Numbered from the stretch's first letter, positions 11,719 through 24,187 are shown. The stretch: 64,000 bases of DNA from Flabesymbios commensalis (GCA_964017125.1 OZ024902.1:104886560-104950559); one strand, 5' to 3'. Translations and numbers: made by a program. Notes: generated by a model not told the origin, from the letters alone.

Positions 11719-12679
11719 TAAGTAGCCATTTGTTGACATTCTGACGCCAACCAAGGATTGTGAGGGATCATTATTACCCCACTTTTATTGTGATTACACA
11801 ATTATATTATTGTTACATAAATACACCCTAAATACTGAGAATAAAAACACCGAAGTGGAAGTTATTAACAAAATGAAAAATGTATTGATTATAAGAGCAT
11901 ATTCAATATTTATCTATTTCATGCATATGCTTTAACTATTATTGTAGAGTCTAGAATGCTGGTTATAGAGAATTTCAGGCATAAGCATAAGTTTTCTATA
12001 AGATATTATCATTCAGCTCGTAAAGCAAGTTTCGTATTTAATACAGACATGAACATGTAGAAGACTTTGAAAGTCGTGAACACGTTGAATATTATGTCCA
12101 TGATCCGAAAAGTAAATATTTTTTTATTGATATGAGCAAATATAGATTAAGGAAGACAAAATTATGTTCAAATTCGAAGAGGAGGAAGGGAAATTATAAT
12201 CATCTTAACAGGGACATAAGCAGAAATGATGACTACAGACTTGTTCAAGCTTTACTGTACCAGTCGTCACCTCGGAACTAGCTCTGCCACTCACTGGAGG
12301 GACAGTTATGACCCTTTATGTCTCAGGTGACGATATATATGTATGAGAAATAATATTTTACTGTAGACACGAAGGTAGCCAAGATTTAGTAGAGACATGG
12401 AATTTGACAGATCTAGTGCATGCAAAAATGAATTTTTCTAAGTTTGTATTCATGTAATTTTACTGGAATATCACTGGGCATTTTAATGTGATTTCAAAAA
12501 AGCTGCATTGCTTCTCATAGTTCAGGCTGCAGATAGCCGAATAGCACATTACAAGGAACCGCTGCATCTATCCTTCATTTTCTTATGAAGCTCACATGTA
12601 ATATATGGTAGATCCTCTGAAACTTATACCATTCGCTACATTCTTGTGGCATGAGTAAATCATTCAGATGGCCAGAGTC

Positions 12680-12778
12680 AGCATTTTGGCCCAGCATTGG
12701 CCCACAGCTGCGCCAACGTCTTAGACGTTGGCGCAGCTGTGGGCCAATGCTGGGCTATAATGTCTCATATTTCCCGGG
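12680..12778. repeat. Family A palindrome with variant arms
   Basis: Arms cccagcattggcccacagct (12690 on) and agctgtgggccaatgctggg are perfectly complementary around gcgccaacgtcttagacgtt, though cacagctgcgcc is not the usual arm sequence. The right end is degraded (tgtctcatatttcccgggg). Confidence 0.85.
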
Positions 12779-15127
12779 GTGGTATTGCTCCTGGTACTAC
12801 TCAGTGAGATACTGTCACGTGATATGCTAGGACCAATAAGCCGACGTAACACACATGCTTATAACTGATAAAGTCGTCCCGCTCGCTTTCTGGGTTTTCT
12901 CTGGCTGAACCCACGCTGTTTACTTTAAAAGTTACAGATCTGACAGGAATTCTGAAAATGCCCCCTATTTTCTCGACCCTCAAATAAACAACAGTAAAAA
13001 TGCTGGCGGAATAATCTCAGTTTTGTTATAATCGACTATGTAAGTGTGTTCCTTACTCTACTTCCTAAAGATTTTCATTGCTAGGATAATTTCAGATTTT
13101 ATATAGATATATATTTTACAAGCTTTTAAACAGGTTATTTAAACAGGGTAAACAGGGTTTTCTACATTTTGAGTGACTTTCTACACAGTACATCATGTAA
13201 AAATGTAAGTGGGACGCAATAGAACATCTTCATCGATAATAAGATGCTAGACGCGGATTCAGAAGCTACTAACAGTGGTACTAGGATGAACATATGCTGA
13301 AATTCTTCTAGAAAATATTTTAAACTTTGATTTAGGTGGTTTAAATGAAAATAGAAAAGATGCACCAAATCTTAATTCACTCAGAATTTGACTATAATCA
13401 AGTATAATATTTATTATTATTATTTGCGATTCTTTCATAGCGCTAAATCTCATTAAACGGATCTTAGCACTTTACAACTAAAAATCTTTTGAAACGTGTA
13501 AAAAACAACATTTCTGTGTCTTTGAATGAAAATTATATATATTAAAATAGTGTCTTTGAATAATAAACATTATATGGAGTAGTGTTTTGTGAATAAAAAT
13601 GTCTTAATTTGACGCTTAAAACTTGCGAGTGATAGTGCATGTCGTAACTCTGTTGGTAATAATCAAGTAACTCAATATTATATTAAAGTTAAAATTTAGT
13701 TTAGAAACAATCAACCTGGCTCTTTAATTTGTTTTTATTTATTCTAATTTCCATCTAAAACTTGGGCCTACATTTTCTAAAATTGTTTGTGTCCGACATT
13801 CTTGCAAAAACGGAAGCCAACATTGAACATTAATGTCATTGTTTTTTCACAATGCCTGCTCAGCTATTTACGAGTATTAGTATATGGGTTGAGAACTTGA
13901 GTGTCTTTTTATAATAATTGGTGATTTATCAATAGCATGTGGACAGGACACCAGGCACCTGTTTTAGGATACTCGATCATGGCCTGGATAATTTGATCTG
14001 GTACTGGGCCAGTCCGCCGCAGTACTCAATATATACAAACCGGATCAATCATCGCAATAATACATATAACAGAGAATAAAAACAGAGAAACATGCAGAGT
14101 TCGTGCCGTAAATAGATTTTCCATGAAATAGATATTCTGTTGTATGTATTTTTTTTTGTGCTTTTTAATACTTAGTAATTTATTATTTTATCTATCAGCT
14201 GGTGGATTGTTGCAACCGTATGATATATAATTAAATATAGTCTTTAGATATTTTTAGAGTAAGACTTTTCTAACTATATCATTAAACCTACAATTTTGCT
14301 TTAACCCTCACTCCACACCAATGAATCTGGAGAGATTCACCAGTGCTCATCGTGTGATCTTTAGACGGTCCCGAATGATAAAAAGTGGACGCGTGCTATT
14401 TTGGAGTGTACAACGTTTTAATTACACATAATAGCCGTTTGACGGACGTTTCGTTTTCTCTGGTTCGTTGGACCGAGTCTGACTGGTAATAAATGTACAT
14501 ACTTATATAACCAGAGCACGCCCGAGACGGGAGAATGGTGGTAGATGTTGTTGACCTCATGACCTCTGACTTATCCCCTTGGGCCAGTTCGCTCCTGGCT
14601 ACATCTGCATGTGTGTGATATCACGGGGTCTCCATGGTGACGTGCTGTGACGTAGACCACACAAAATCACGTGATTAGCATCACGTCAAACACAGGTCGC
14701 CGTTTTTGTCCTGGTGTTTTGGTTGTCTTACAATGTTATAATGGAGTTGTTTCTCTGCACTGTTGCCTTGTATGATTTTATCATGTTTATCTTCATTTCT
14801 TCTGTGACTCTTTCGTTTTTTCCTTTGTTTGCTTTTTTCGGTCTTTCATTTCTACATTGTTTTATGTTATTCTCGTGTAGCCTATAATCATAAGCTCACA
14901 TCATAATCAGCGCCGTACCTCGCTCTGCATAATTAGGTTTGGTTCAATACCCTAATTGGTTATGTACGTTTTTATCTTTTGTAGTGTTTTAGGGACTATT
15001 TTAATTTCTGTACCCTTGTTAGTCTTACACTTTCATGTTTATGCCATTTAACATTGTCTCGTGTGTATTTTTTTTGTAGACATACTGCTCGTATATTTGT
15101 TTAAATCCAAGTGTATTTTTTTACAGG
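12779..15127. other. Intron stretch with no recognised feature
   Basis: AT-rich, more so after 13000. Only a short family A-like word (gccaacattgaacattaatg near 13812) is seen. Confidence 0.5.
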
Positions 15128-15131
15128 TTAA

Positions 15132-15225
15132 CCCTTTCAGTGCGGGGACCGACCTTAAACGTCAGAATCTGACGTCAATAGACGTCAGATTCTGACGTCT
15201 AAAATCGATCCCCGCACTGAAATAG
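15132..15225. repeat. Family E MITE (piggyBac-like), whole
   Basis: Left flank TTAA (15128-15131), then ccctttcagtgcggggaccg. The right terminus cccgcactgaaatag gives a terminal inverted repeat of about 16 bp and a degraded TAAA flank. The centre is itself a palindrome of two gacgtcagattctgacgtc units. TTAA target plus CCCTT termini is the piggyBac signature (family knowledge). Confidence 0.75.
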
Positions 15226-15922
15226 TAAAAATATTTATAATGGCCATAAATCCATAACACATGTATTCAAATGAAGCTGAGAGCCAACTAAACAATTTAT
15301 GATGATTTCGAATTGAAAAAACCTTTTGGTCTATATATTTTGTATGCAAATATTTGAGCGATGGTGATGGTGATGGTGTAGCTGCTAGAGCTCGAACTTG
15401 AAATTAAAGAGTTGACTCTTATCACACCAACCCAATCTCCCTATTTTAAAGTGTCCTCTCATGATATTCAATGTTTTATTCTAATATAATATAATAACAA
15501 TAATAATATGACATTATTATCCATCGTGCTATGTACCACCATGGAGATAGTAATAATATATCCATGGTACCACAGTATGTTTAGGTCGCTTGTTCTCTAT
15601 CTCCACATGTATTCACAGTAAAGATGGTGTTAACAGTTGTTTTTTGTGTCACCGATCCGTACTGTAATATCACACTTATGAGTCATGCTATTACCCCCCC
15701 CCCCCAATTTTCTGGATCCTCTTCCAGCTGGCATCCCTGCTGCCATTGTTGTTACAGTTATTAGTGCTGTTGTAGCTTCTGCTCGGTGTTGCCACTGTTG
15801 GTGGCTTGCTGTTACCTGATGTCTGTCCTGTACTTCTGCAATCTTTGCTTTCGTCAGTTCTCTTTCTTCAACTACTATGCGTCTATCTGTAAATCTTAAT
15901 GATATCTTCCACCAACTGACAA

Positions 15923-16031
15923 CCCAGCAAACATAAAACATTTGTATAACATTTATACAATGTTGGACCAACGTCGAAGACGTTGGGCCGACGTTGTATA
16001 AATGCTATACAAATGTTTTGTGTTTGCTGGG
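15923..16031. repeat. Family A, subtype B, full length
   Basis: 109 bp from cccagcaaacataaaacatt to gttttgtgtttgctggg. The inner arms carry ttgtataacatttatacaat instead of the common arm. Centre aacgtcgaagacgtt. Nearly perfect hairpin. Confidence 0.92.
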
Positions 16032-16352
16032 AATTTCAACATTCAGATACCATAAGCATTCTCTGTACCTGACAAAACAATGTCTGCAAACTTACTTGAT
16101 AATAGAAGAAATTAGACAACACTGTCAGTTTTTGTGTTGTAAAACATAAAATGGTCGTGATCCCTGTCGTGAGGTGGTGAGGTACTGAGATGGTGAGGTA
16201 CCGCCCAGATATAAATCTCCCTCATCTCACATTCTTAATCCTCCTTTTCCTCAATTCTTAATAGTATTGAATTATTTGGTTAATTGATCATTTTATCGAT
16301 AATTTTTCAGTGGCATTTCTGAGGGTTGAATTTTAAAACTGGATCTAACCCC

Positions 16353-16434
16353 GGTGAACACAATTGATTGACCCAATGTTGGTTTTATGTTGGGTCAGCG
16401 TCGCAGATGCTGGGCCAACGTCTCGTGTTTGCCG
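16353..16434. repeat. Family A, right arm deleted
   Basis: Left arm gacccaatgttggttttatg and centre gtcagcgtcgcagatgctgg, then directly ccaacgtctcgtgtttgccg. About 30 bp of the right arm is missing. Confidence 0.8.
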
Positions 16435-17092
16435 GCACAGGACATAAATATTTACTGTTCAGTTTTTCTATTCACCATATTTGCAACATTCCTTGAGCAA
16501 CACTAACTGCACCGTAGAGCTGTTTTAATTCTCCATAATAGCTGCAAACGTATCTGGTCAAAAGGCTACATCAAGAATATATAATCTTGCTTACATCTAA
16601 TTCATTGCTTACAAATGCCATGAATTCGTTGCAGGGCAGGCCAATATGTCAGGCTTACAAACATTTAAGAAATTTGTGCAGCAGATGACTATAATATCTG
16701 CTCATGTCAATAAAATAGAAGTGGTGGGCGATAACTCCAGCTTATTATTAATGAATCTTCTTTGAATTATTATCCAAGCTGCCATTATTATAGAGACTGG
16801 CATACACTGGCACCGTCTCTGGCATGAGTGATGTCATCAATAATCAGCAGACTTGTTATGATAAGGTTATGGTTGACCTTTTCTGTTTTATTACACAGGA
16901 GACGGAAAACACTGCATTTTTAGCTGGGACCCTGTCTGATTGTAGCCATGACCCGGTCACGGCCCGGACCCCCCTGTCAGGGGTTGGATTCCCCCCCCCC
17001 CCCTGTCCGGCTGTTACCATCCCCTCGGATTTCTGATTATTTGGCCGAGGCTGGCCTGAGGGGATGAACATCCCATCCAGCACATACGAGAC

Positions 17093-17161
17093 GTTGATCC
17101 AATGCTGGCGTGACATTGGGCCAGCACAGCTGGCCCAATGTCACGCCAGCATTGGATCAAC
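17093..17161. repeat. Family A perfect hairpin with altered centre
   Basis: Two 33-bp arms (17093-17125 and 17129-17161) are exactly complementary with an aca loop. The usual cgtcnnngacg centre is absent; the tip reads gggccagcacagctggccc. The left flank keeps atacgagac. Confidence 0.92.
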
Positions 17162-17217
17162 ATCTCTTGCATGACACTCTGCTGTGCTCTTCTAGGCTCT
17201 GCATCCATATGTTCATG

Positions 17218-17285
17218 GAACATTGGCCCGGCACCGACAATTATTGGCCAACCTTTGTGACGCTGCTCCAGCGTTGGCCCACTGC
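17218..17285. repeat. Family A fragment, decayed
   Basis: ggaacattggcccggcaccg ... ggccaacctttgtgacgctg ... cagcgttggccc. Only family A words remain. Confidence 0.45.
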
Positions 17286-17289
17286 AGGA

Positions 17290-19081
17290 CCCGCGCAGAA
17301 TGCCACATAATGACAAATGGCTGGTGGCCTAATCCCTGGCATTAATTCAGGTGCCAGAGCATTCGCCGGCCCCGCGGGAGTCGCACTGCTTTAGCCCGCT
17401 TTTTATGTCTCCGCCGCCAATTTGCATCCAATATTCTTTTGAATCCGGCTGAGTGCGCTGCTTTTTGTGAACGCTGGTGAGTGCGGGGGGGGGGGGGGGT
17501 GCTGACAATTAACATTACGTGCATGTATAGCCTTTCCCCTCAGGATCTCGACTGCAAACAACAACTACTGGTTTATGTAGGCCTCTGTGTGTCTCGCTGG
17601 GCTATCTGCGATTGTCTTTTTCTGCATCTCCTGTTTTTGCACATCCTCCTGTCTTGACTAGCCATTGTTCAGATATAGGCCCCTTATAATGTGGAGATAT
17701 TTATAAGTTTCGATGCATTTTCTTCCTATAGAAACAACAATGATGATACAAAATACATGTGTATCTATAAAAAATAGCCCATTATCACGGCATTAAGATC
17801 ATTTGTGACGTGGGACTTCGGGTTTGTCTAGATGAAGATCTCGACCAATCCAAAGCCTGCGATAATAAAAACTTATCTTCGGTTCCTTCATGACATTTGT
17901 CATTTTTGGTCGATTTCACGCAATTTGCTTAAACAGATCGCTGTGGTGTGTGTAATTTCTGTGGGCGAAACTAAAAATTATTGACTTCTTATTTGTCTCT
18001 GATACAGGCCTATGCAAACTCACCATGGTTAAAATTGCAAAAAATGGTTTATATTTCGCCAACGTTTGAAACGGTATTCTAGCATTGAAGCAATGAATGG
18101 CTGGAAATCTTTTCTGTATTCACTGAAAGAGACAGAGACTACTGCCAAGCTGTCGTCTTGTTCTTCTTATACCCTTTACATGTACTTGACTCCCTGTGAC
18201 GTTGTGGCTCATGGCCAGACGACAACACTTAAAAATTATGGGGTCTTTTTTTTGTATTCTTTGGCAATCCATTTACCAACGGGTGGTTAACTCGACTCAG
18301 GTATGAAAGAATATCTGCACAGCTGCAGGTCACCTGCACTTCTAAGTATGGTCTAGATATATCGTATACTTGTATGGTAATGGGTTTTATGCCTTTCTTC
18401 AAATCTTTATATTGATGAATCATGTAAATGACAAAATGATGACAAAAAATGAATTTAAATCGAATCCATCTTAACTTGTACAAGAATATCGTATCGAACA
18501 CGTGCAATAGTGTCTAGTCATATCTATATATTCCATTGAAAAATTAACTATATTCCATATATATACAGTATGAGCAAGGAGGTTATAACCTCCTTGGTAT
18601 GAGTTAATGTGCATTGTTGCACCTCCACATTGCAGAAGCATACTAAGCAACAATCCTACTGACGTATAGGCCTACATTGTATTTCAACGATCACGTTTCT
18701 AATGCATTTTTATATCATTATGGTGCCTGAAGAGATACAAATTTTATATATGGGTTATGTTAGGATCATCATATTATTTACCATTATTTGTGTTCCTATG
18801 ATTTTCTCAGTATGCGGCACACGTAATGATGAGCAAGCAGTACCGTAGTGGGCTGACTGACTTAGGCAGAGAGCCCCATCGCTCTCATTCAAGTGGACAG
18901 TGGTACAAATTAACCCAGATTTGGATAAATTAACCTCAAGTTGACTAATATTAAGATACATCCAGTCCGGCCGCGGTGGCTAATGACTTGATGTAAAGGG
19001 AAATTACCACTGACAAGGAGTAACATCAGAGACACACCTTCTGATCACAAGAGTATGTGATATAATGCATTTTATCATCTT
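17290..19081. other. Intron stretch, nearly empty
   Basis: Contains a run of 15 G (17485-17499), the half palindrome at 17834 and a small palindrome aaggaggttataacctcctt near 18576. Nothing else. Confidence 0.5.
17834..17875. repeat. Half-copy related to the 84-bp palindrome at 56795
   Basis: gatctcgaccaatccaaagc then ctgcgata matches the right arm of the palindrome at 56795-56878 with a few changes. No partner arm is present here. Confidence 0.55.
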
Positions 19082-19129
19082 ATGTTTAAAGTGTGGGGTC
19101 TGCCACTACAGACGCCACACTTTAAACAT
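19082..19129. repeat. Hairpin, 21-bp arms (family G?)
   Basis: atgtttaaagtgtggggtct and its complement end at 19129, with ccacta between. The gtctgccact word recalls the hairpins at 24966 and 30414. Confidence 0.7.
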
Positions 19130-19487
19130 TAGATTAGGTTTTTAACTCGCAGATATCACCTTTTGGAGATTTTTAGGTAGTCCCAAATCTATCCCTAAAT
19201 TCAGTATTGTTCGTTGCATTTTCCAGCACGCTCCACCCCTATAGGGTGCGTGTGATAAGGAAGAGGAAGTGACATGACCGTGACCTCTGTTCCCGGTCAT
19301 GTGACCCCTAATTGTTCATCTTAACTCGTATTTGTCACAATTTGCCCAGTTCATGGTCACAGGATTGTGCATACATGTATTATGGTAGTGTTTGTCCCCT
19401 AATAGCAAGCAATCTCAACGGCTCCATTGCGTATAGTAACTATTTGCTCTGTTAGGGATTAATACGCACATACAAGAATAACTACAA

Positions 19488-19808
19488 ATGTTTTGCGTGG
19501 TTCAAGTGCGTCCATTGCTGATATTCAGCATCGTAATTATTGGAATGATTTGTCTGTGTTCAAGTACAATATTAGTCATGTGTCCCATTGTTATACCACT
19601 CATGAATCCACGGTTATTTCTGCGTGCTTCTCGGCTATCCAGTGCTCCGGCACTCCTGAATGAATGGCAATTTAACAGTGATTACGGATCGTCCGGATCA
19701 GAGGGCGATATTAACACCATTCTGGATCTGAATGCAACTAGCCGTGTCAATCAGGTGCCGGGTTCGTTTCTAATGGGGCAGAACACGGTGCGTTTGAAAT
19801 TCAGCTGA
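19488..19808 (+). CDS. Possible ORF, 106 aa, doubtful
   Basis: An ATG-led frame that begins with a strongly hydrophobic stretch (PLLIFSIVIIGMICLCSS and on, residues about 9-40), then a polar part with NATS. It resembles a signal anchor by composition only. I recognise no family. A stop lies just upstream in frame, no splice signal obviously joins it to anything, and it lies inside the kinase intron. Chance is the more likely explanation. Confidence 0.15.
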   Translation: MFCVVQVRPLLIFSIVIIGMICLCSSTILVMCPIVIPLMNPRLFLRASRLSSAPALLNEWQFNSDYGSSGSEGDINTILDLNATSRVNQVPGSFLMGQNTVRLKFS

Positions 19809-19858
19809 GCCAGAGGTTAGCGCACAGGGCTTTGATCAGCTGGGCAATCACCACACGT

Positions 19859-19927
19859 GGGGCCAATGCTGGTTTTATGTTGGGCCAGCGTCTACGACGC
19901 TGGCCCAACATTAAACCAGCATTGGGC
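19859..19927. repeat. Family A hairpin flanked by an 18-bp direct repeat
   Basis: Arms gcccaatgctggttttatgt-type and acattaaaccagcattgggc around gccagcgtctacgacgctgg. An identical gggctttgatcagctggg lies at 19827-19844 and 19924-19941. The normal outer termini are absent. Confidence 0.85.
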
Positions 19928-20168
19928 TTTGATCAGCTGGGTCACGCGCATGTCCCTGAATTCCACGTCTCTCGCAATGAGCCTGGCCCGGGGCGAGAGT
20001 AACCGAGACGGGGCGTGAGTGAACCGCCTGTCCGCCGTGTGGTCCGTTAGTAGCCAGAGGGTGCTCATTATCACCAACACGCTTTGTGTGCTGGGTCACA
20101 AAACAAAGGCCGTTTTAAAATTACCAATGTGAAGATATTAGATGAAGAGATGACTTGTGAATGGCTTA

Positions 20169-20432
20169 AAGGGACTGGCCCAGGCTAAAATCATAAAAAA
20201 ATCGGTGATTTTATTTTGGCTCCTTAATATGACCATATGATGTAAACATGTTCTTAGACTAGAACTGCAAAAGTTTTTTAATTTTTCTGCTGCGCATTCG
20301 CCAGTTGGGCTAGATATAGAGACGAAATTCCTGATTTCTAATTATGGACAACGATGTCAAAAATAAGAAATACGGGAATGTCGTCTCTATATCTAGCCTA
20401 ACTGGTGTTGTCCATAATTAGAAATCAGGAAT
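20169..20432 (+). repeat. Family F element, copy 1
   Basis: Begins after ctTAA with agggactggcccaggctaaa and runs through atatgaccatatgatgtaaa and ctgctgcgcattcgccagtt to aattagaaatcaggaatgta. It matches the element at 29640-29857 read in reverse. It carries an extra inverted copy of the gtctctatatctagcc and ttgtccataattagaaatca segments, so its 3' half folds back on itself. Confidence 0.75.
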
Positions 20433-21280
20433 GTACATATGTAAGTGTTTTTACCTGGGAAAAAATTCAGATTCTGTGTAATAGCGCATTAACGGTTAAT
20501 AGTGAGAACCACATTTTGGAATAGGGATTTTTACAGCAGGGCCTGCGTGTCTGGTTTATACAATCAAGGAGATGTAAACTCATACCTCCCTGATCCATTC
20601 CATCTGTTGTGATATCCACTGTTCACATTTATGACTTATAGACGCGTTTGTGACAATGTGTCAGAATAATCGCTAAGTGCAAGGATACTACATTACCAAG
20701 ACCCAACGTGAATATATCCAGGAAGAATCCTGACCATTGCCAACATTAAAAAGTTATATTTAAAGGGTTGGCCCGTGTTCCCTGCAGAGATTGACATCGA
20801 TCAACATTATGATGGCATTGGTACAGGGAGAAAGTAACGCTGGATGCTAGATCTTCTCTTCTGCTTTACACGTTGTCAAAACACAAGAGATGTACATCAC
20901 AATGTATCAATATGGTGTATAAAAAAATTACTATTATATACTTACTTCCACAGTGACAGAGCTCGGAATGTTACCGCCAATACAGGTCATATCTAAGTCA
21001 GAATAAGTCTGCATGCTTGTAGCATGAAGCGTGATGTTTTTCTATGGAAAATGGAATTCAGTATTAACTACTCGTTTACATGGCATACATTTAGAATTCA
21101 ATTTAGTCTTGAAATTTGCAAAGGATTCTTTATTTTTTCAGATTCAGTCATACTGATATTTTGTAAGAAATGACTGGACTTGTTACTGCACTCATCTCTA
21201 AGTTACATTGCTGATCACACTCTCGTCTATACGGCAACGTTATGTTATTAACGATAACACGTATCATGGTCATGAACAGA

Positions 21281-21342
21281 CCCAATTATGGGCCAACGTT
21301 CACGACGTGGGTTCGTCATTGGGCCGACGCTAGCTACCGCTG
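21281..21342. repeat. Family A fragment, decayed
   Basis: gacccaattatgggccaacg, ttcacgacgtggg and tcattgggccgacgctagc. Weak pairing. Confidence 0.5.
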
Positions 21343-21770
21343 ATACTTGACTGCATGAGTCATCCCAGTGGCCACTAGAATTTCACCAAGTACTTTCTGC
21401 CCTCTACGGTGGCCGCCTGTGGTCTATCACTTCCCACAACGTAAACCGTCCCCATCTCGCTGTTTCCTGTCGTGCTGGAACCGTAACGTAAACCGTCCCC
21501 AACTGGCCTACTCCTCCCTTTTTGGGCCGATGCAAAGATATACAATATTTGTGCAAGCTAGCCAGAGAAAGATACATATTACCAACTAAACCAAAACAAT
21601 AATTCATGCTGTGACAACGTATCAAATGCACAGCGTCTATATCTAACATCGAATCAAGAAAACTAGGAATCTATATTTTTAGCTGCTTGCATTTTTTGTT
21701 ACGCTTCAACTGAAGCAGCATCGCGACGGAAAGAAGTGGGAAAACCTACATTGATGATCACTGGGAGCTG

Positions 21771-21799
21771 CTATGCACACGACGACGACGTCGTGTGCC
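21771..21799. repeat. Short hairpin around a gacgacgtcgtc core
   Basis: gcacacgacgacgacgtcgtgtgc is an inverted repeat with flanking cactggg and cccagtg words. Possibly a strongly reduced repeat. Confidence 0.5.
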
Positions 21800-22460
21800 C
21801 AGTGGTTATGTGTAATGTTTTCGCTACTGAGAACTCCAAAGCTTTTGAACGATTTATAATATTTAAGAAGAGAAATATTACACAAGAACATAGCTAAACG
21901 ATAACACGGCAGCCGTGAGCTGCTGTTCTCACACTTATATTGTTGTAATATCCGTTTTGGTGAGCTATACTATATTTATCATCGCTATATGATGTACAGA
22001 TGATGGTATCAGTTCGTCGATTTAGTCTGCACATTCTCGTCATCCGTTGAATCCTTGTTGTAGATTGCCTTTCGCATGCTGCAGACACGAAAGAGCAATC
22101 GAAAACTTTTTATGCCACCAAAATGCCAAATTTTCTCAGCGTGGAAGCCAGAAAATTTATACGGCTTCTTATTTTTAACAGTGCATCACAAGTAGGGCAC
22201 AATGGTGTCAGGGAATCGGGGCCTTGTGTGAACTAGGCCCATATTTAACTTTAATTCGGTTCACAACCGGTCAATCAGTAAATGGACCCGGGAAAGCCTC
22301 TCACACATTAACACGTATCCGGAATTTGACGCGGGCCTGCCGATGACACATGTGTGAGGGGGTCATGAATAATGTTTGTCAGAGTGCAAAAAAATCAATC
22401 ATCTCGGCCTATGTGGAGATCGCATAATAATTAGGGGCACCAGGTCAACTGCGCATCTCT

Positions 22461-22560
22461 CAGCAAAGAGGAGATGCTGAACCAATGTTGGTTTGATGTT
22501 GGCCCACCGTCTACGACGGTGGACCAACATCAAATCACCATTGTTCTAACGTTTTGTTTT
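22461..22560. repeat. Family A palindrome
   Basis: cagcaaagaggagatgctga, arms accaatgttggtttgatgtt and aacatcaaatcaccattgtt around cccaccgtctacgacggtgg. Right end ctaacgttttgtttt. Confidence 0.8.
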
Positions 22561-22624
22561 AGATGGACCTTTCAATACGTGGGGAGTGTACAGTTTTATA
22601 TTTCATTCACATGCAGATGTGAAG

Positions 22625-22712
22625 CACTGAAATAAAACATTGATTTTAATGTTTATCACTGCAATTAAACATTGTGATTTTAATGTGAATCACTGCAATA
22701 AAACATTCATTA
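22625..22712 (+). repeat. Short tandem array, about 43-bp unit x 2-3
   Basis: cactgaaataaaacattgat, cactgcaattaaacattgtg and cactgcaataaaacattcat recur with attttaatgt between them. Confidence 0.7.
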
Positions 22713-23277
22713 TAAAAAACACAAAATATGTGACATTATAGAGATCACATGCACATGATATTATCTAAAATCAGATGAAATTGATGAAATAATAGCAGTG
22801 CTTATTTACTCTGAGTAGTACACAGTTAGTCTGATCAACGTAGCGATTTTATGAGACCCTTACACATGCGTGTTGCCGTCAAATCAAATATTTTTTCAGT
22901 TTAATTTATCACATAGCAGCGCTCCTGCAGTATACAAAGTGTCTAGGGCAGCCCAGAGCAGCATGGCGACATGCGGAGTACCAAAGATTGCCTGAAAATA
23001 GATAAACTACCTACACTTATCCTTACAGTTTCTAAATCTGACCACAGAGTCTATTTACGTGGTCAACTGGGCGATATCCCGTCATTCAACAGACAGATTC
23101 TGGGATTGTTATATTTTTGGAATAATGCACATGTTGACTTTCAACGAAACATGGTTTATATTAGATTCGGTGTAATTTGACTGTGTACTGTAGTATTATT
23201 ATGAACTAGTGAAGGGACGTATATAATTATGTGATTTGATAGAATGGCGGGTATCTTGGGAGGAGAATGTGCATTAA

Positions 23278-23497
23278 CCCTTAGAGCGCTATATTTCAAA
23301 AAATAATTTTCACCCACTTGAAGTTGTGTCTCGCTACCGCGACCCACAACTTCAAGTGGGTAAAAATTGCCCATATTTGTATATATCCTGAAAATAGCCA
23401 ATCTTGATGTTTAAACACTCGTTTCATCCCCAATAACAGTGATCTGATCGGGTGATAGCAGTGTGGGGGGCAATTGAGTCTGTTAGTACTGAGAGGG
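23278..23497 (+). repeat. Family D MITE (piggyBac-like), whole
   Basis: TTAA at 23274-23277 and 23498-23501 flank a 220-bp element starting cccttagagcgctatatttc and ending ttagtactgagaggg. Inside is a hairpin of cacccacttgaagttgtg around tctcgctaccgcgaccca. Then come a block with aatcttgatgtttaaacact and ccccaataacagtgatctga. Confidence 0.82.
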
Positions 23498-23632
23498 TTA
23501 ATGTTGATGTGGACATAATACTTGACCTTCTGGCCCGTCAGAGTTCACCAGTCTCTCTGGCGAGCCAGAACCATCGGTTATCTGCAGGAAACGGCCGCTC
23601 TCTCCACATCTCAGCCGCCTACACTGATCTGA

Positions 23633-23702
23633 AAAGCCAAAAGGCAGTATCTGATTACTTGTAAAGTAAGCAAATAATGCCTTTTGACTTTTTTTCATGG
23701 CA
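23633..23702. repeat. Family C palindrome
   Basis: aaaagccaaaaggcagtatc ... ataatgccttttgactttt, then catggca. It is of the TATCT type with changes in the right arm. Confidence 0.8.
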
Positions 23703-23863
23703 TTAATTTTACCGTAACTGCCGAGACATCGTCTGCCAACCGAGACACTCGTTAAAACTAAATTAAACATCAACCTGATGTTTATTTCATTAAAAGCAAA
23801 ATCAATGATTACTAACGAACATCTGTTGCCAGGGCAACATCTGATTTGACCCCTGTATGGTCC

Positions 23864-23935
23864 CAGTAAACTGGTTTCAATGTTTGGTAAGTAACGTTGG
23901 CCCAAACTTAAGCATCGCTGGATGAACACTCCGTG
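23864..23935. repeat. Family A remnant, strongly decayed
   Basis: cccagtaaactggtttcaat, taacgttggcccaaac and gctggatgaacactccg keep the order of family A words without clear pairing. Confidence 0.35.
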
Positions 23936-24128
23936 TGGACCTATATAATCTGACATGGCTGGATCATAGATAGATATAGATCAATTATTCAACATATCGA
24001 TACATGCTCCTGCAATTCTGATACGTGTAGTCTACAGACTTTAAATGGTGTCTGACACCCAGATATGTATGTGGGGTTTTTTATCGCGTTTTCTTATGCA
24101 CATTTTGTTTAAATTCTCCATCAATTCT

Positions 24129-24187
24129 CCAACATTTGTATAACATTTGTACAATGTCGGACCAACGTTATACAAATGTTTTGTGCA
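24129..24187. repeat. Family A, subtype B, internally deleted
   Basis: caacatttgtataacatttg tacaatgtcggaccaacg is followed directly by ttatacaaatgttttgtg. The centre and part of the right arm are lost. Confidence 0.75.

Noticed and set aside
15375-15440. tRNA-like segment on the - strand (caagttcgagctctagcagc)
   Set aside because: The B-box match is partial, the A-box is doubtful and no body or tail follows, so it is not called a SINE.
18961-18990. Possible SINE start ggccgcggtggctaatgact
   Set aside because: Only a single A-box-like word; no B-box at suitable distance.
23498-23956. 152-codon frame on the - strand
   Set aside because: It runs through family C and family A repeats and has no family resemblance.
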